A stretch of DNA of 64,000 bases, from the NCBI RefSeq assembly GCF_900111125.1, contig NZ_FOGE01000015.1:62001-126000 (forward strand), written 5' to 3'. Positions 51,246-60,903 of this stretch are shown here, one piece after another. The notes beneath the pieces were generated by a model. That model made no database searches and had not been told where the DNA came from. It saw nothing but the letters and a program-made list of their open reading frames with translations. The position numbers were made by a program, and so were the translations under genes. Positions within the stretch are counted from its first letter, which is position 1, and the number at the start of each line of letters is the position of its first letter. The DNA is from Sphingobium sp. YR768 (GTDB lineage Bacteria > Pseudomonadota > Alphaproteobacteria > Sphingomonadales > Sphingomonadaceae).

Positions 51246-51956
51246 ATGTCGGCCATCGTCCAGTTCGAGAATGTTGGCCTGCGCTATGGTCTGGACAGTG
51301 AAACCCTGTCCGACGTCAGCTTTTCTCTTGCCAGCGGCGGCTTCTACTTCCTGACCGGCGCATCGGGTGCGGGCAAGACGTCGCTGCTCAAATTGCTGTA
51401 TCTGGCGCAGCGGCCCAGTCGGGGCGTCATTCGCCTGTTCGACGAAGATGTGGTAACGTTGCCGCGCAAGCGATTGCCGGGCTTTCGCCGACGCATCGGC
51501 GTCGTCTTCCAGGATTTCCGCCTCGTCCCGCATCTGTCCGCTTATGACAATATCGCGCTGCCGCTGCGCGTCGCGGGCATGGAGGAAAGCGAGATCGACG
51601 CGCCGGTGGCGGAAATGCTCAATTGGGTGGGGCTGGGCGATCGCGGTGATGCGCGCCCGGCAACCTTGTCCGGCGGGGAGCAGCAGCGTGTCGCTATCGC
51701 CCGCGCCGTGATCGGTCGCCCCGAAATATTGGTGGCCGACGAACCGACCGGCAACGTCGACGCGGACATGGCCCGCCGCCTGATGACCCTGTTCGAAGCG
51801 CTCAACCGTCTTGGCACCACGATCGTCGTCGCCACCCATGACCTGCCACTGATCGCGCAGGTGAAGGGCGCGCAGATGATGAAGCTGGACAAGGGGCGGC
51901 TGGCCGATCCCACCGGCACACTCCGTTATCCGCCGCGCTCGCAGGAACGGCCATGA
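51246..51956 (+). CDS. ftsE: Cell division ATP-binding protein FtsE
   Basis: A 236-residue ABC ATPase. Walker A GASGAGKTS at about 38-46, Q loop VFQDFRLVPH, signature LSGGEQQRV, Walker B EILVADEPTGNVD, and the switch His in VATHD are all present. With FtsX it controls peptidoglycan hydrolases at the division site. ATG lies after a modest ribosome site. FtsX overlaps its end (ATGATGA). Confidence 0.95.
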   Translation: MSAIVQFENVGLRYGLDSETLSDVSFSLASGGFYFLTGASGAGKTSLLKLLYLAQRPSRGVIRLFDEDVVTLPRKRLPGFRRRIGVVFQDFRLVPHLSAYDNIALPLRVAGMEESEIDAPVAEMLNWVGLGDRGDARPATLSGGEQQRVAIARAVIGRPEILVADEPTGNVDADMARRLMTLFEALNRLGTTIVVATHDLPLIAQVKGAQMMKLDKGRLADPTGTLRYPPRSQERP

Positions 51957-52861
51957 TGACAGGCCATGCCAATCGGAAGGCTGCGGCTGCCGCGCGCAAC
52001 CGCCTGCTGCCCGAAGGCCGGGTGGCCGGGCCGATGCCATGGATCATCGCGATCATGATGTTCCTGACCGTGCTGTCCGCCGCCGCCGGTCTTGGCCTGG
52101 GCGCAGCCGTCCGTTCCATGAGCGCCGACCTGGCCGGTCGGGCCAGCGTCCAGGTGGTGGAAGCCGATGCGGCGGCGCGCGATCGGCTTGCTGCCCGCAC
52201 GTTGCAGGCGTTGCGTGGGGCGGATGGCGTTCGCGCAGCCGATCCGGTCGATCCGGCGTTGCTGGCCGACCAGTTGCGGCCATGGCTGGGCGATGCGGCG
52301 ACCAGCGGCGACCTGCCGGTTCCGGCGCTGATCGACGTCATGCTGACGCCGGGGGATGCCGATGCGAATGTCGATCGTCTGCGTCGTCTGCTCGGTGGCC
52401 TGTCGTCCAAGCTGCGGATCGAACCGCATGCCGCGTTTCTGCTGCCTTTGGCGGGTTTGCTGGGTGCGCTCGGCTGGCTGGCCGGCGGGGTCGTCCTGCT
52501 GATGATCCTGGCCACCGGCGCAGTGGTCGTGCTGGCGGCGCGCGGCGCGCATGACAGCCATCGCACCACTATTGACGTGCTGCATCTGATGGGATCGACC
52601 GACGTGCAGATCGCGCGCCTGTTTCAGCGGCGCATAGGCCTCGATGCTTTTCTCGGCAGCGCATTGGGCTTCGCCTTCGCCATATTGGTGATCGTCCTGA
52701 TCGGCTTGCGGCTGACGGCCATGGGGTCGGAATTGCTGGGGGCCGTCACGCTCGACACGCGCGGCTGGATCGTGCTGGCGTCGTTGCCGCTGCTGGGCGT
52801 TCTGCTGGCGACGCTGACCGCGCGCTGGACCGTGCTGCGAGCGCTGGGGCGATCGCTATGA
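51953..52861 (+). CDS. ftsX: Cell division protein FtsX
   Basis: A 302-residue membrane subunit with four helices: one at about 24-46 and three in the C-terminal half (residues 165-195, 226-250, 265-285). The large periplasmic loop between helices 1 and 2 is the amidase-activator site. HLMGSTDVQIARLFQRRIGLDAF is a typical coupling helix. Starts at tandem ATG codons inside ftsE and its TGA overlaps the YdcF ATG. Confidence 0.92.
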   Translation: MMTGHANRKAAAAARNRLLPEGRVAGPMPWIIAIMMFLTVLSAAAGLGLGAAVRSMSADLAGRASVQVVEADAAARDRLAARTLQALRGADGVRAADPVDPALLADQLRPWLGDAATSGDLPVPALIDVMLTPGDADANVDRLRRLLGGLSSKLRIEPHAAFLLPLAGLLGALGWLAGGVVLLMILATGAVVVLAARGAHDSHRTTIDVLHLMGSTDVQIARLFQRRIGLDAFLGSALGFAFAILVIVLIGLRLTAMGSELLGAVTLDTRGWIVLASLPLLGVLLATLTARWTVLRALGRSL

Positions 52862-53388
52862 TCGTTCGCCTCTTCTCCGTGATTCTGCTCGGCTGGATGC
52901 TGGGTTTTGCCTGGTTCGCGATCTTTCTGCCCCAGCCGCTCGATGGGCGGCCGACCGATGCGATCGTCGTGCTGACCGGCGGGGCGGGGCGGATCGACCG
53001 GGGCCTGGCCCTGCTGGAGGATGGCGCGGCCAAGCGGATGCTGATTTCCGGCGTCGACCGGTCGGTCCGTCCGGTCGAACTGGCGGCGGAGTATAAGGCG
53101 CCGGAGCAATTGTTCAGTTGCTGCATCACGCTGGGCCGGGAGGCGATCGATACCCGTTCCAATGCGATCGAGACGGCGCGCTGGCTGGAGCGGCGCGATT
53201 ATAAGACCGTGCGACTGATCACCACCGACTGGCATATGCGGCGTTCCGCGCTGGAACTGCGTCAGGCGCTGCCCGCCCGCGTCACGTTGGTCTATGATGC
53301 GGTGCCCAGCCGTCCCAGCCTCACCATGTTGCTGCGCGAATATAATAAATATCTGCTGCGGCGGGTCGCCGCGCTGATCGGTATTTGA
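52858..53388 (+). CDS. YdcF-like (DUF218) protein
   Basis: A 176-residue protein with an N-terminal membrane anchor (VILLGWMLGFAWFAIFL) and a DUF218 Rossmann-like domain: AIVVLTGGAGRIDRGLALLE, then SRSNAIETARWL-type (TRSNAIETARWLERR) and TTDWHMRRS. DUF218 proteins (SanA, ElyC) deal with envelope barrier function. It is third in the ftsEX operon, overlapping both sides. Confidence 0.87.
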   Translation: MIVRLFSVILLGWMLGFAWFAIFLPQPLDGRPTDAIVVLTGGAGRIDRGLALLEDGAAKRMLISGVDRSVRPVELAAEYKAPEQLFSCCITLGREAIDTRSNAIETARWLERRDYKTVRLITTDWHMRRSALELRQALPARVTLVYDAVPSRPSLTMLLREYNKYLLRRVAALIGI

Positions 53389-53399
53389 AGACAGGTCCT

Positions 53400-54086
53400 A
53401 TGCTCACTGCCTTGCGTTCCCTCATTTTCATGGCGCTCTTCTACAGCGGGAGCTTGCTCTTCGTGCTGTGGGCGATGCTGTTCGGCTGGGTCACGCCGCT
53501 GACGGTGCAGCGCACCGCCACGGGCTGGAGCCGTTTCCATCGCGCCTGCGTCCAGTGGATATTGGGGCAGAAGATCGTGGTGGAGGGCGATCTGCCGATC
53601 GGCCCCTATCTCTATATCGTGAAGCATGAATCGATGTTCGAGACGATCGACATGCTCTGCCTGCTCGATCGGCCGGCGATCGGCGCGAAGCGGGAATTGT
53701 TCGATATCCCGCTCTGGGGCGGGATTGCCCGGCGTTACGGCTTGATCCCGATCGAGCGTACGGCGGGCGCCAGTGCGCTGCGTACCCTGCGGGCCGAAGC
53801 GCGGGATCGGATAGCGCAGGGGCGCCCCATTTGCCTCTTCCCGGAAGGGACGCGTGTTCCCCATGGAGAATCGCCGCCCTTGAAGGCCGGTTTCGCGGGG
53901 CTTTACGGCCTGCTCGGCCTGCCAGTGGTGCCGATCGCGATCGACAGCGGCCGGGTGTCGCCGCGCGGCAAATTCCTGAAGCGGGCGGGCGTGATCACTT
54001 ACAAAGTTGGCGAAATGCTGCCCACCGGTCTTGATCGCAAGGAGGCGGAAATTCGCGTCCACGCCGCGATCAACGCTCTGAACTGA
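53400..54086 (+). CDS. plsC: 1-acyl-sn-glycerol-3-phosphate acyltransferase (PlsC-like)
   Basis: A 228-residue acyltransferase with an N-terminal helix (ALFYSGSLLFVLWAMLFGW). Motif I is KHESMFETID, an H-x4-E form instead of the normal NHxxxxD. Motif III is FPEGTRVPHG. It makes phosphatidic acid from lyso-phosphatidate for phospholipids. ATG 53400 follows CAGG. TTG 53385 is possible and overlaps YdcF. Ends the ftsEX operon. Confidence 0.87.
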   Translation: MLTALRSLIFMALFYSGSLLFVLWAMLFGWVTPLTVQRTATGWSRFHRACVQWILGQKIVVEGDLPIGPYLYIVKHESMFETIDMLCLLDRPAIGAKRELFDIPLWGGIARRYGLIPIERTAGASALRTLRAEARDRIAQGRPICLFPEGTRVPHGESPPLKAGFAGLYGLLGLPVVPIAIDSGRVSPRGKFLKRAGVITYKVGEMLPTGLDRKEAEIRVHAAINALN

Positions 54087-54089
54087 GGA

Positions 54090-54995
54090 TCAGTGCGACC
54101 GGCCGAAGTCCGGCTTTGCGTCGTCCTGCCCCTGTTCGATGATCGACCGGCGGATCGCGCGGGTGCGGGTGAACAGGTTGAACAGCGCGTCGCCGTCATT
54201 CCAGCGGATCGCGCGCTGAAGCGCCGACAGATCCTCTGAAAAGCGCTGGAGCATTTCCAGCACCGCATCCTTGTTCGCCAGGAACACATCGCGCCACATG
54301 GTCGGGTCCGACGCGGCGATGCGGGTAAAGTCGCGGAAGCCGCCGGCCGAATATTTGATCACCTCGCTCTGGGTGACATTTTCCAGATCGCTGGCAGTGC
54401 CGACGATGGTGTAGGCGATCAGGTGCGGCAGATGGCTGGTCACCGCCAGCACCATGTCATGATGCGCGGGGTCCATCGTTTCGACATCGGCGCCGACGCG
54501 CCGCCATAGCTCGACCACCCGCTCGACCGCAACCGGATCGGCATCGGCAGGCGGGGTGACGATCGACCAGCGGCCCTTGAACAGAGTGGCGAAGCCGGCC
54601 TCCGGCCCGCTATTTTCCGTGCCCGCGACGGGATGGGCGGGGATGATCCTGCGGCCGGGCAGCGCGGCATTGAGCTGCGCCAGCACGTCCGCCTTGCAGG
54701 AGCCGACATCGCTGATGATCGCGTCTGTAGGCAGGTCATCGGCAATCTCCGCCGCCGCCGCGCCCATGGCGCGCACGGGAACGCACAGGATGACCAGATC
54801 GGCATCGGTCACGGACGCACCTGCCGTGTCGGTAATGTTGTCGCACAGGTCGATGCGCCGCGCGGTTTCCCGTACGGCGGGATCGGCGTCATGGCCGGTG
54901 ACGCGCACGGTCGGCATCTCCGCCCGGATCGCGCGGGCGAGGGAGGAGCCGATCAGCCCCAGGCCGATGATGGTGACGCGGGCGAAAGGCAGCAT
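54090..54995 (-). CDS. tyrC: Prephenate/arogenate (cyclohexadienyl) dehydrogenase
   Basis: A 301-residue NAD(P) dehydrogenase of tyrosine synthesis. The Rossmann motif TIIGLGLIGSSLARAI is at about 7-22. Catalytic His motif is SHLPHLIAY, with HPVAGTENSG before it. C-terminal helical dimer domain. The hisC-tyrC order, 4 bases apart, matches Zymomonas mobilis, in which the pair was described as an aromatic/histidine unit. No chorismate mutase or ACT domain is attached. Confidence 0.93.
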   Translation of the reverse strand: MLPFARVTIIGLGLIGSSLARAIRAEMPTVRVTGHDADPAVRETARRIDLCDNITDTAGASVTDADLVILCVPVRAMGAAAAEIADDLPTDAIISDVGSCKADVLAQLNAALPGRRIIPAHPVAGTENSGPEAGFATLFKGRWSIVTPPADADPVAVERVVELWRRVGADVETMDPAHHDMVLAVTSHLPHLIAYTIVGTASDLENVTQSEVIKYSAGGFRDFTRIAASDPTMWRDVFLANKDAVLEMLQRFSEDLSALQRAIRWNDGDALFNLFTRTRAIRRSIIEQGQDDAKPDFGRSH

Positions 54996-54999
54996 GGCG

Positions 55000-56109
55000 T
55001 CAGGCCGACTCCGCCATGGCGCGCAGCTTGTTGGCGACCGCGCGGGTCTGCGCTTTGGTGCCGATAGTGATGCGCAGGCCGTTGGGCAGGCCCTGTCCGG
55101 GCAGCCAGCGGGTGGCATAGCCTTCGTCCCACAGGCCTTTCATCGCCGCTTCGGCGGTCAGCTTGCCGTTGAACAGGATCAGCAGAAAGTTGGTCTTGCT
55201 CGGCACGACGCGCAGGCCATGGTTGGACAGCGCGGCGATCTCGCCCGCCAGCCATTCGCGCCAGCGGGCATTGTGGGTGCGGCTCGATTCGACCCAGCCC
55301 GTATCGCCGATCGCCGCGATCGCCGCCGCTTGTCCCGCCGTCGTCACGTTGAACGGCGCGCGGATGCGATGGAGAATGTCGATCACATCGGCGCTGGCAT
55401 AGCCCCAGCCGATGCGTTCGGCGGCCAGGCCGTAAATCTTGGAGAAGGTGCGGGTGACGAACACATTGGACGCGGTGCGTGCCAGTTCCAGCCCGCCATC
55501 ATCCTCGTCCGCGTCCAGATATTCGGCATAGGCCTGATCCAGCACGAACAATATGTCGGGGCGCAGACCGGCGTGCAGGCGCGCAATTTCCTCGCGACTG
55601 GTCATGGTGCCGGTCGGATTATTGGGGTTGGCGAGGAAGACGACCTTCGTCTTCTCGGTCACGGCGGCGAGCAGGGCGTCCACATCGGTCGCATAATCGG
55701 CGTCCGGCGCCTCGACCGGGGTCGCGCCCACGCGACGGGCGGCGATGTCATAGACCGAAAAACCATAGCGCATGAACAATATTTCATCGCCCGGCCCGGC
55801 ATAAGCGGAGGCGGCGATATGCAGCAGTTCGTCCGACCCGGTGCCATAGATGATCCGCGCGGGATCAAGGTCATGCGCCGCGCCGATCGCCTCGCGCAGC
55901 TTCGTTGCGCCGGGATCGGGATAGGTAGCGAGATCGGCGGTCGCCGCCACCAGCGCTGCGCGCGCGGCCGCGCCGGTGCCGAGCGGATTTTCATTGGCGG
56001 ACAGCTTGATCAGCGGACGACCATCGTCGGTCGCGGCCTTGCCCGGCACATAGGCATGAATGCCGAGAATCCAGTCCTTGGGTGCGGGTTTTGTAGCTGT
56101 CTCTGTCAT
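55000..56109 (-). CDS. hisC: Histidinol-phosphate/aromatic aminotransferase
   Basis: A 369-residue fold-type I PLP enzyme. SANENPLG at about 37-44, [24 protein letters not shown], and the PLP Lys in [17 protein letters not shown] are seen. It converts imidazole-acetol phosphate to histidinol phosphate and probably also transaminates prephenate or phenylpyruvate, as in Zymomonas. ATG 56109 follows a clear start. It is 4 bases before tyrC. Confidence 0.93.
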   Translation of the reverse strand: MTETATKPAPKDWILGIHAYVPGKAATDDGRPLIKLSANENPLGTGAAARAALVAATADLATYPDPGATKLREAIGAAHDLDPARIIYGTGSDELLHIAASAYAGPGDEILFMRYGFSVYDIAARRVGATPVEAPDADYATDVDALLAAVTEKTKVVFLANPNNPTGTMTSREEIARLHAGLRPDILFVLDQAYAEYLDADEDDGGLELARTASNVFVTRTFSKIYGLAAERIGWGYASADVIDILHRIRAPFNVTTAGQAAAIAAIGDTGWVESSRTHNARWREWLAGEIAALSNHGLRVVPSKTNFLLILFNGKLTAEAAMKGLWDEGYATRWLPGQGLPNGLRITIGTKAQTRAVANKLRAMAESA

Positions 56110-56187
56110 GGGGCGCGGCTTTAGCGGCTTTGGCGGCAAAGGCAAAGCCGCTGGATGAAGCGTCCATAATGACGAGGGCGCTACGCC

Positions 56188-56556
56188 TCAGCCAAGGTCG
56201 TCCAGATCATGGAGCGGACGGATTTCGATGATGCTGGGGCCGGGCATGGGGTTGGGGCAGCGCTTCACCCAGGCGACCGCTTCGTCCATATCCTTGACCT
56301 CCCATAGCCAGAAGCCGGCGACCAGTTCATTCGGCTGGGGGAAGGGGCCATCGATGACGGTGCGGGTCGCGCCATCGAAGGCGACGCGCTTGCCCCGCGC
56401 GGATTCGGTCAGGCCATCGGCCATGATGAGGATGCCGGCATCCTGAAGCGCGTCGTTGAACCGGCCCATCGCCTCCATCATGGCGTCCGTTTCCGGCGAT
56501 CGCTGGAAGCCCTTTTCGCTTTCCTCGGTCGCCTTCACCAATATCATCACCCGCAT
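56188..56556 (-). CDS. YCII-related protein
   Basis: A 122-residue YCII/DGPF-type protein with RVMILVKATEESEKGF at the start, GLTESARGKRVAF mid-way, DGPFPQPNELVAGFWLWEV (the DGPF motif) and a Pro-rich ending. The family's function is poorly known. In other bacteria relatives go with ECF sigma factors. Two tandem ATGs follow GGAGG, and the second (56556) has better spacing. Confidence 0.85.
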   Translation of the reverse strand: MRVMILVKATEESEKGFQRSPETDAMMEAMGRFNDALQDAGILIMADGLTESARGKRVAFDGATRTVIDGPFPQPNELVAGFWLWEVKDMDEAVAWVKRCPNPMPGPSIIEIRPLHDLDDLG

Positions 56557-56662
56557 CATTGCCTCCTCGCCGGGGTTTGGGCCGACGGTGGAAATCTTGG
56601 ACAATCGGCGTGCCGACGCAAATGCTTTTCGACAGGGGAAGAGGCCCTGTAAGCTACGTGCC

Positions 56663-57403
56663 TCAGCCGATCGGCAGCCAGTCCAGATCCATATCCTTAT
56701 GCCGGTTGGTATAATGGCCGATTTCCTCCAGCCGTCCCATTTCCTTCAGCGTGATGCGGCCATTGGACCGGCTGATCAGGCCTTCCTGCTCCATCTGCCG
56801 GATCATGCGGTTCACATGAACGGACGTCAGGCCGATGGAATCGCCGATTTCCTCCTGCGTCAGCTTCAGGTCGAAACTGTCGATGATGCTGTCGTCGGTG
56901 ACGCGCAGCCGGTCGAACATGTCGAGCAGGAAGGAAGCGACCCGCGCCTTGGCCGATGTGCGGCCCAGTGCAGCCAGACGGTCCGTCATCGAGACCCGTT
57001 CGGCATTGGACAGCAGAAAGAGCAGGGCGGCGACCCGCGGATATTCTTCCAGCAGTCGACGTAGCGCATGTTTGTCGAACGGACAGATGATCGCGTCCGA
57101 CAATGCGATAAGCGACTCCGGCGCCTTGCTGTAGATCGTGCTGGCCGACCCGATGAAGTCGCCGGGGAAGTAGACACGCAATATCTGTCGGCTGCCATCG
57201 GGCAGGATGACGAAACTCATCACCCGACCTTCGCGCAGGACGAACAATTCCGTTACGGTTTCGTTGACGCGCTGGATCATGGCGCCGCGCTTCACCTTGC
57301 GCGGATTTTCCTCAAGCCGGGCCAACGCTTCCTTTTCCGCTTCCGACAGCGGCACTTGCTTGGCCAATCTTGTCGCGAAACAGCTATTTGCCACCAAGAA
57401 CAC
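56663..57403 (-). CDS. Crp/Fnr-family regulator without Fe-S cysteines
   Basis: A 246-residue regulator with a cyclic-nucleotide-like fold (about 20-130: ELFVLREGRVMSFVI, YFPGDFIGSAS) and a C-terminal HTH (LTQEEIGDSIGLTSVHVNRM). It lacks the Cys cluster of FNR and the recognition helix reads SVHVNR instead of the E-x2-SR of FNR/FixK, so it should not read the FNR-type boxes in front of hemN. Start is GTG 57403, with GTG 57394 as an alternative. Its divergent spacer is shared with murA. Confidence 0.85.
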   Translation of the reverse strand: MFLVANSCFATRLAKQVPLSEAEKEALARLEENPRKVKRGAMIQRVNETVTELFVLREGRVMSFVILPDGSRQILRVYFPGDFIGSASTIYSKAPESLIALSDAIICPFDKHALRRLLEEYPRVAALLFLLSNAERVSMTDRLAALGRTSAKARVASFLLDMFDRLRVTDDSIIDSFDLKLTQEEIGDSIGLTSVHVNRMIRQMEQEGLISRSNGRITLKEMGRLEEIGHYTNRHKDMDLDWLPIG

Positions 57404-57604
57404 CTTTTTCCGAAATTGTCGTTACGATGGCAGAACGCCTGATCTGCCTTTTGGCTGCATTTTCAGAATCTGCACTAAACTCGATCAAGGGATGCTGCCG
57501 CTTTGCAAATATGTTGCATGCCGTGCCGCCGCGGCGATTAACTATGCCAGATGGCCGTCGAGCCGCCTTGCACGGCGCGCGGGAGACGTTATGAACGCTG
57601 TCCA

Positions 57605-58888
57605 ATGGACCGTATTCATATCCGCGGCGGCAAAGCGCTTTCCGGCCGCCTTCCCATCTCCGGCGCGAAGAACGCCGCCCTGACGCTGCTGCCTTGCGCG
57701 TTGCTGACTGACGAGCCGGTGACGCTGCGCAACCTGCCGCGTCTGGCCGATGTCGACAGTTTCGGTCATCTGCTGAATCAGCTTGGTGTGTCGACCATGA
57801 TCGAGGGCGCAAGGCCCGAGGATTTCGGCCGCGTCATGACGATGCGGGCGGGCCGCGTGACCTCGACCGAGGCGCCCTATGACATCGTACGCAAGATGCG
57901 CGCCTCCATCCTGGTGCTGGGGCCCTTGCTGGCCCGTGCGGGCGAAGCGCGCGTGTCGCTGCCTGGCGGCTGCGCCATCGGCAATCGCCCGATCGACCTG
58001 CATCTGAAAGCGCTGGAAGCCTTTGGCGCGATCATCGAAATCGCGGCCGGCTATGTCCGTGCCAGCCTGCCCGACGGCGGTTTGCCCGGCGGTCTCTATA
58101 CTTTCCCGGTCGTGTCGGTCGGTGCGACGGAAAATGCGCTGATGGCGGCCTCGCTCGCAAAGGGCACCTGCATCCTTGAAAATGCCGCACGCGAACCGGA
58201 AATCGTTGATCTGTGCAACCTTCTGGTCGCCATGGGCGCGGAGATCGAGGGCATCGGCAGTTCGCGTCTGGTGATCCATGGCAAGGACCGGCTGCACGGC
58301 GCGACCTATCGCGTCATGCCCGACCGGATCGAGGCGGGCAGCTATGCCTGCGCCGCCGCGATCACGGGTGGTTCGCTCGACCTGATCGGCGCCAATGCCG
58401 AGGACATGCAGGCGATCCTGTCTGCCCTGCGTGATGCGGGCGTGCAGGTGGACGTGCATAAGGACGGCATTCGTGTCGCCTCCGATGGCAAGCTCAAGCC
58501 CCTGACCCTGTCGACCGCGCCCTTCCCGGCTTTCCCGACCGACATGCAGGCGCAGTTCATGGCGATGCTGACGCTGGCCGATGGCGCGTCGGTGCTGACC
58601 GAGACGATCTTCGAGAACCGCTACATGCATGTGCCCGAACTGGCGCGCATGGGTGCCGATATCGCCGTCAATGGCCGCACGGCGATCGTGCGCGGTGTCG
58701 ACCGGCTGGTCGGCGCGCCGGTGATGGCGACCGACCTGCGCGCATCGATGAGCCTGATCCTGGCGGGTCTGGCGGCCGAAGGCGAAACCCAGGTCAACCG
58801 CGTCTATCATCTGGATCGCGGCTATGAACGGCTGGAGGAAAAGCTCTCCGCCGTTGGCGCCGATATCGAGCGGGTCAGCGATGGCTGA
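57605..58888 (+). CDS. murA: UDP-N-acetylglucosamine enolpyruvyl transferase MurA
   Basis: A 427-residue enzyme that commits UDP-GlcNAc to peptidoglycan. K22/N23 in SGAKNAALT, the catalytic Cys in [14 protein letters not shown] (fosfomycin target), the [13 protein letters not shown] region, and [12 protein letters not shown] are seen. ATG 57605 fits the family start; upstream in-frame codons lack similarity. The histidine kinase gene follows 8 bases later and may share the transcript. Confidence 0.96.
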   Translation: MDRIHIRGGKALSGRLPISGAKNAALTLLPCALLTDEPVTLRNLPRLADVDSFGHLLNQLGVSTMIEGARPEDFGRVMTMRAGRVTSTEAPYDIVRKMRASILVLGPLLARAGEARVSLPGGCAIGNRPIDLHLKALEAFGAIIEIAAGYVRASLPDGGLPGGLYTFPVVSVGATENALMAASLAKGTCILENAAREPEIVDLCNLLVAMGAEIEGIGSSRLVIHGKDRLHGATYRVMPDRIEAGSYACAAAITGGSLDLIGANAEDMQAILSALRDAGVQVDVHKDGIRVASDGKLKPLTLSTAPFPAFPTDMQAQFMAMLTLADGASVLTETIFENRYMHVPELARMGADIAVNGRTAIVRGVDRLVGAPVMATDLRASMSLILAGLAAEGETQVNRVYHLDRGYERLEEKLSAVGADIERVSDG

Positions 58889-58896
58889 GCGGCGTG

Positions 58897-60423
58897 ATGG
58901 CTGAAGGGCGGGGGCTGGCAACCGATCGGGCCGCGCTGCTGGCGCTCTATGAGCTCGACGCCGGGGGATTCCGCACGCTCGACGATATTACCGCTTTTGC
59001 GGCGCAATTATGCGATGCGCCGATCGCCCTTGTCAGCATCGTGGAGGATGTGCGCCAGCGCTTTCTGGCGCGCACCGGGCTGGATGCGGAGGAGACGCCG
59101 CGCGATGTCTCCTTCTGTGCGCTGGCGATGCTGGGCGATGCGATTTTCGTCGTGCCCGATGCCACGCAGGACGCGCGCTTTGCCGACAATGCGCTGGTCA
59201 CGGGAGCGCCGCATATCCGCTTTTATGCCGGTGCGCCGCTGACGGATGCGGATGGCGAACCTCTGGGCGCGCTTTGCATCATCGATACGCAGCCGCGCGC
59301 GGACCTGACCCCGCTCCAGCGGCAGGGGCTGACGCTGCTGGCGCGGCAGGTGATGGTCGAACTGGAAGGGCGGCGTCGCGATCGCGAGACGATCCTTCAG
59401 CAGCGGCAGGATGCGGCGGCGGTGGCCGACAGCGATCGCATGTTCCGCACGCTGGCCGACGCCATGCCGCAGATGGTCTGGTCTACGCTGCCGGACGGCT
59501 ATCATGATTATTATAATGCCCGCTGGTACGAATATACCGGCGTACCGGCCGGATCGACCGATGGAGCGGCGTGGAACGGGATGTTCCATGTCGATGATCA
59601 GGCCCGCGCGTGGGACAAGTGGCGCCAAAGCCTGAAGAGCGGCGATCCCTATGAGATCGAATATCGGCTGCGGCATCATAGCGGCGAGTATCGCTGGACG
59701 CTGGGTCGCGCGCTGCCGATCCGCGATGTCGATGGCCATATCGTCCGCTGGATCGGCACCTGCACCGATATCCACGAACAAAGGCTGATGATGGAAGAGC
59801 GCGAGATGATCGCGCATGAACTGTCGCACCGGATCAAGAATATCTTTTCGGTCATTGCCGGGCTGATCGGCCTGTCGGCGCGTCAGCATCCCGAAATCGG
59901 CGATGTGGCGGAGGATCTGCGCGATCGCATATTGGCGCTGGGCCGGGCGCATGATTTCGTGCGTCCCCATAGCGCCGAATCCGCGCCGCAGGTCGGTCAG
60001 GGGCAGGGGCGGCTATGGGGTATTCTCGACCAGATATTTGCGCCCTATCGTAGCGGTCAGAAATCGCGCATCCTGCTGTCGGGTGACGATCCGCGGATCG
60101 ACGATCGATCGGCAACGCCGCTGGCGCTATTGTTCCATGAACTGGCGACGAATGCGGCGAAATATGGCGGCCTGTCTACCGCCGAGGGCCGGATTCACGT
60201 CCATATCGTGCAGGAAGGCGCCGATGTGCGGATCGAATGGCAGGAAACGGGCGGTCCGACCGTGTCGCCATCCGGGGTGGCGGGCTTTGGCAGTCGTCTG
60301 ATGACGCTTAGTGTCGAACGGCAACTGGGCGGCCGGATCGTGCGGGACTGGCAGCCGGACGGGCTGTGCCTCAGCCTCTGGATTCCATCCCGTTCCATGA
60401 GCCGGGCGGTGGGAAGGGCGTAA
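58897..60423 (+). CDS. GAF-PAS sensor kinase of HWE/HisKA_2 type
   Basis: A 508-residue soluble kinase. The GAF domain is at about 15-155, the PAS domain at about 183-295 (WYEYTGVPAGSTDGAAW, then a PAC tail RWIGTCTDIHEQR), and the HWE/HisKA_2 kinase after it: phospho-acceptor H311 in HELSHRIKNIFSV, N box LLFHELATNAAKYG, and GFGSRLMTLSVERQLGG. Such kinases often feed single-domain receivers or the PhyR stress system. The next gene, convergent and overlapping by 53 bases, is just such a receiver. Start 58897 chosen; GTG 58894 is in frame. Confidence 0.88.
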   Translation: MAEGRGLATDRAALLALYELDAGGFRTLDDITAFAAQLCDAPIALVSIVEDVRQRFLARTGLDAEETPRDVSFCALAMLGDAIFVVPDATQDARFADNALVTGAPHIRFYAGAPLTDADGEPLGALCIIDTQPRADLTPLQRQGLTLLARQVMVELEGRRRDRETILQQRQDAAAVADSDRMFRTLADAMPQMVWSTLPDGYHDYYNARWYEYTGVPAGSTDGAAWNGMFHVDDQARAWDKWRQSLKSGDPYEIEYRLRHHSGEYRWTLGRALPIRDVDGHIVRWIGTCTDIHEQRLMMEEREMIAHELSHRIKNIFSVIAGLIGLSARQHPEIGDVAEDLRDRILALGRAHDFVRPHSAESAPQVGQGQGRLWGILDQIFAPYRSGQKSRILLSGDDPRIDDRSATPLALLFHELATNAAKYGGLSTAEGRIHVHIVQEGADVRIEWQETGGPTVSPSGVAGFGSRLMTLSVERQLGGRIVRDWQPDGLCLSLWIPSRSMSRAVGRA

Positions 60424-60805
60424 AGCCAGCGATTTCGGCGGCGAGAAGATCGGGTGCATCGGTGGCGGCAAGTTTCAGAGCAGCCGAAATGCTGTGGGCA
60501 CGGAATGGCTTGGTGATGACACCAAGGGCCGCAATGGAAGCTTCGCCGATCTGAGCCGGGTTGGCGGTGACATAGATGACCTTGATGCCATGCTGGCTGG
60601 CCAATTCGATGCCGATCTGCGGCCCGGTCGGGCCATCACGCAGGTTCAGGTCGACAAGGGCGATGTCGCAATCGGCAGCGCTGGCAAGCGCGGCTTCCCG
60701 GTCAGCGGCGATGGCGCCGACATCGAATCCGGCATCCTCGACGATTTGCTCGATTTCCAGTGCGACGAAAATTTCGTCCTCTACGATCAGAACCTTCTTG
60801 CTCAT
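60371..60805 (-). CDS. Single-domain response regulator
   Basis: A 144-residue receiver with an extra C-terminal tail. D10, phospho-acceptor D52 in ALVDLNLRDGP, T80 and K99 in GVITKPF are present. The rest (SAALKLAATDAPDLLAAE...) is helical with no output domain. The C-terminal 17 codons lie antisense to the kinase gene. It is the likely partner of that kinase. ATG 60805 chosen; an upstream in-frame ATG adds 5 residues. Confidence 0.85.
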   Translation of the reverse strand: MSKKVLIVEDEIFVALEIEQIVEDAGFDVGAIAADREAALASAADCDIALVDLNLRDGPTGPQIGIELASQHGIKVIYVTANPAQIGEASIAALGVITKPFRAHSISAALKLAATDAPDLLAAEIAGFTPFPPPGSWNGMESRG

Positions 60806-60903
60806 TCCACAGCTCATCAAACTCGGTGAGAGATAAAACCGTGTGGCGGGTTAGGTTCCCTCTTTCGAGGAAAAAATGACAGCGTTCGACAGAATTGCCG
60901 GGT

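Noticed and set aside
56663-57403. Crp/Fnr gene as the reader of the hemN/ompW boxes
   Set aside because: Recognition helix SVHVNR lacks the E-x2-SR needed for TTGAT sites, and no Fe-S Cys set is present.
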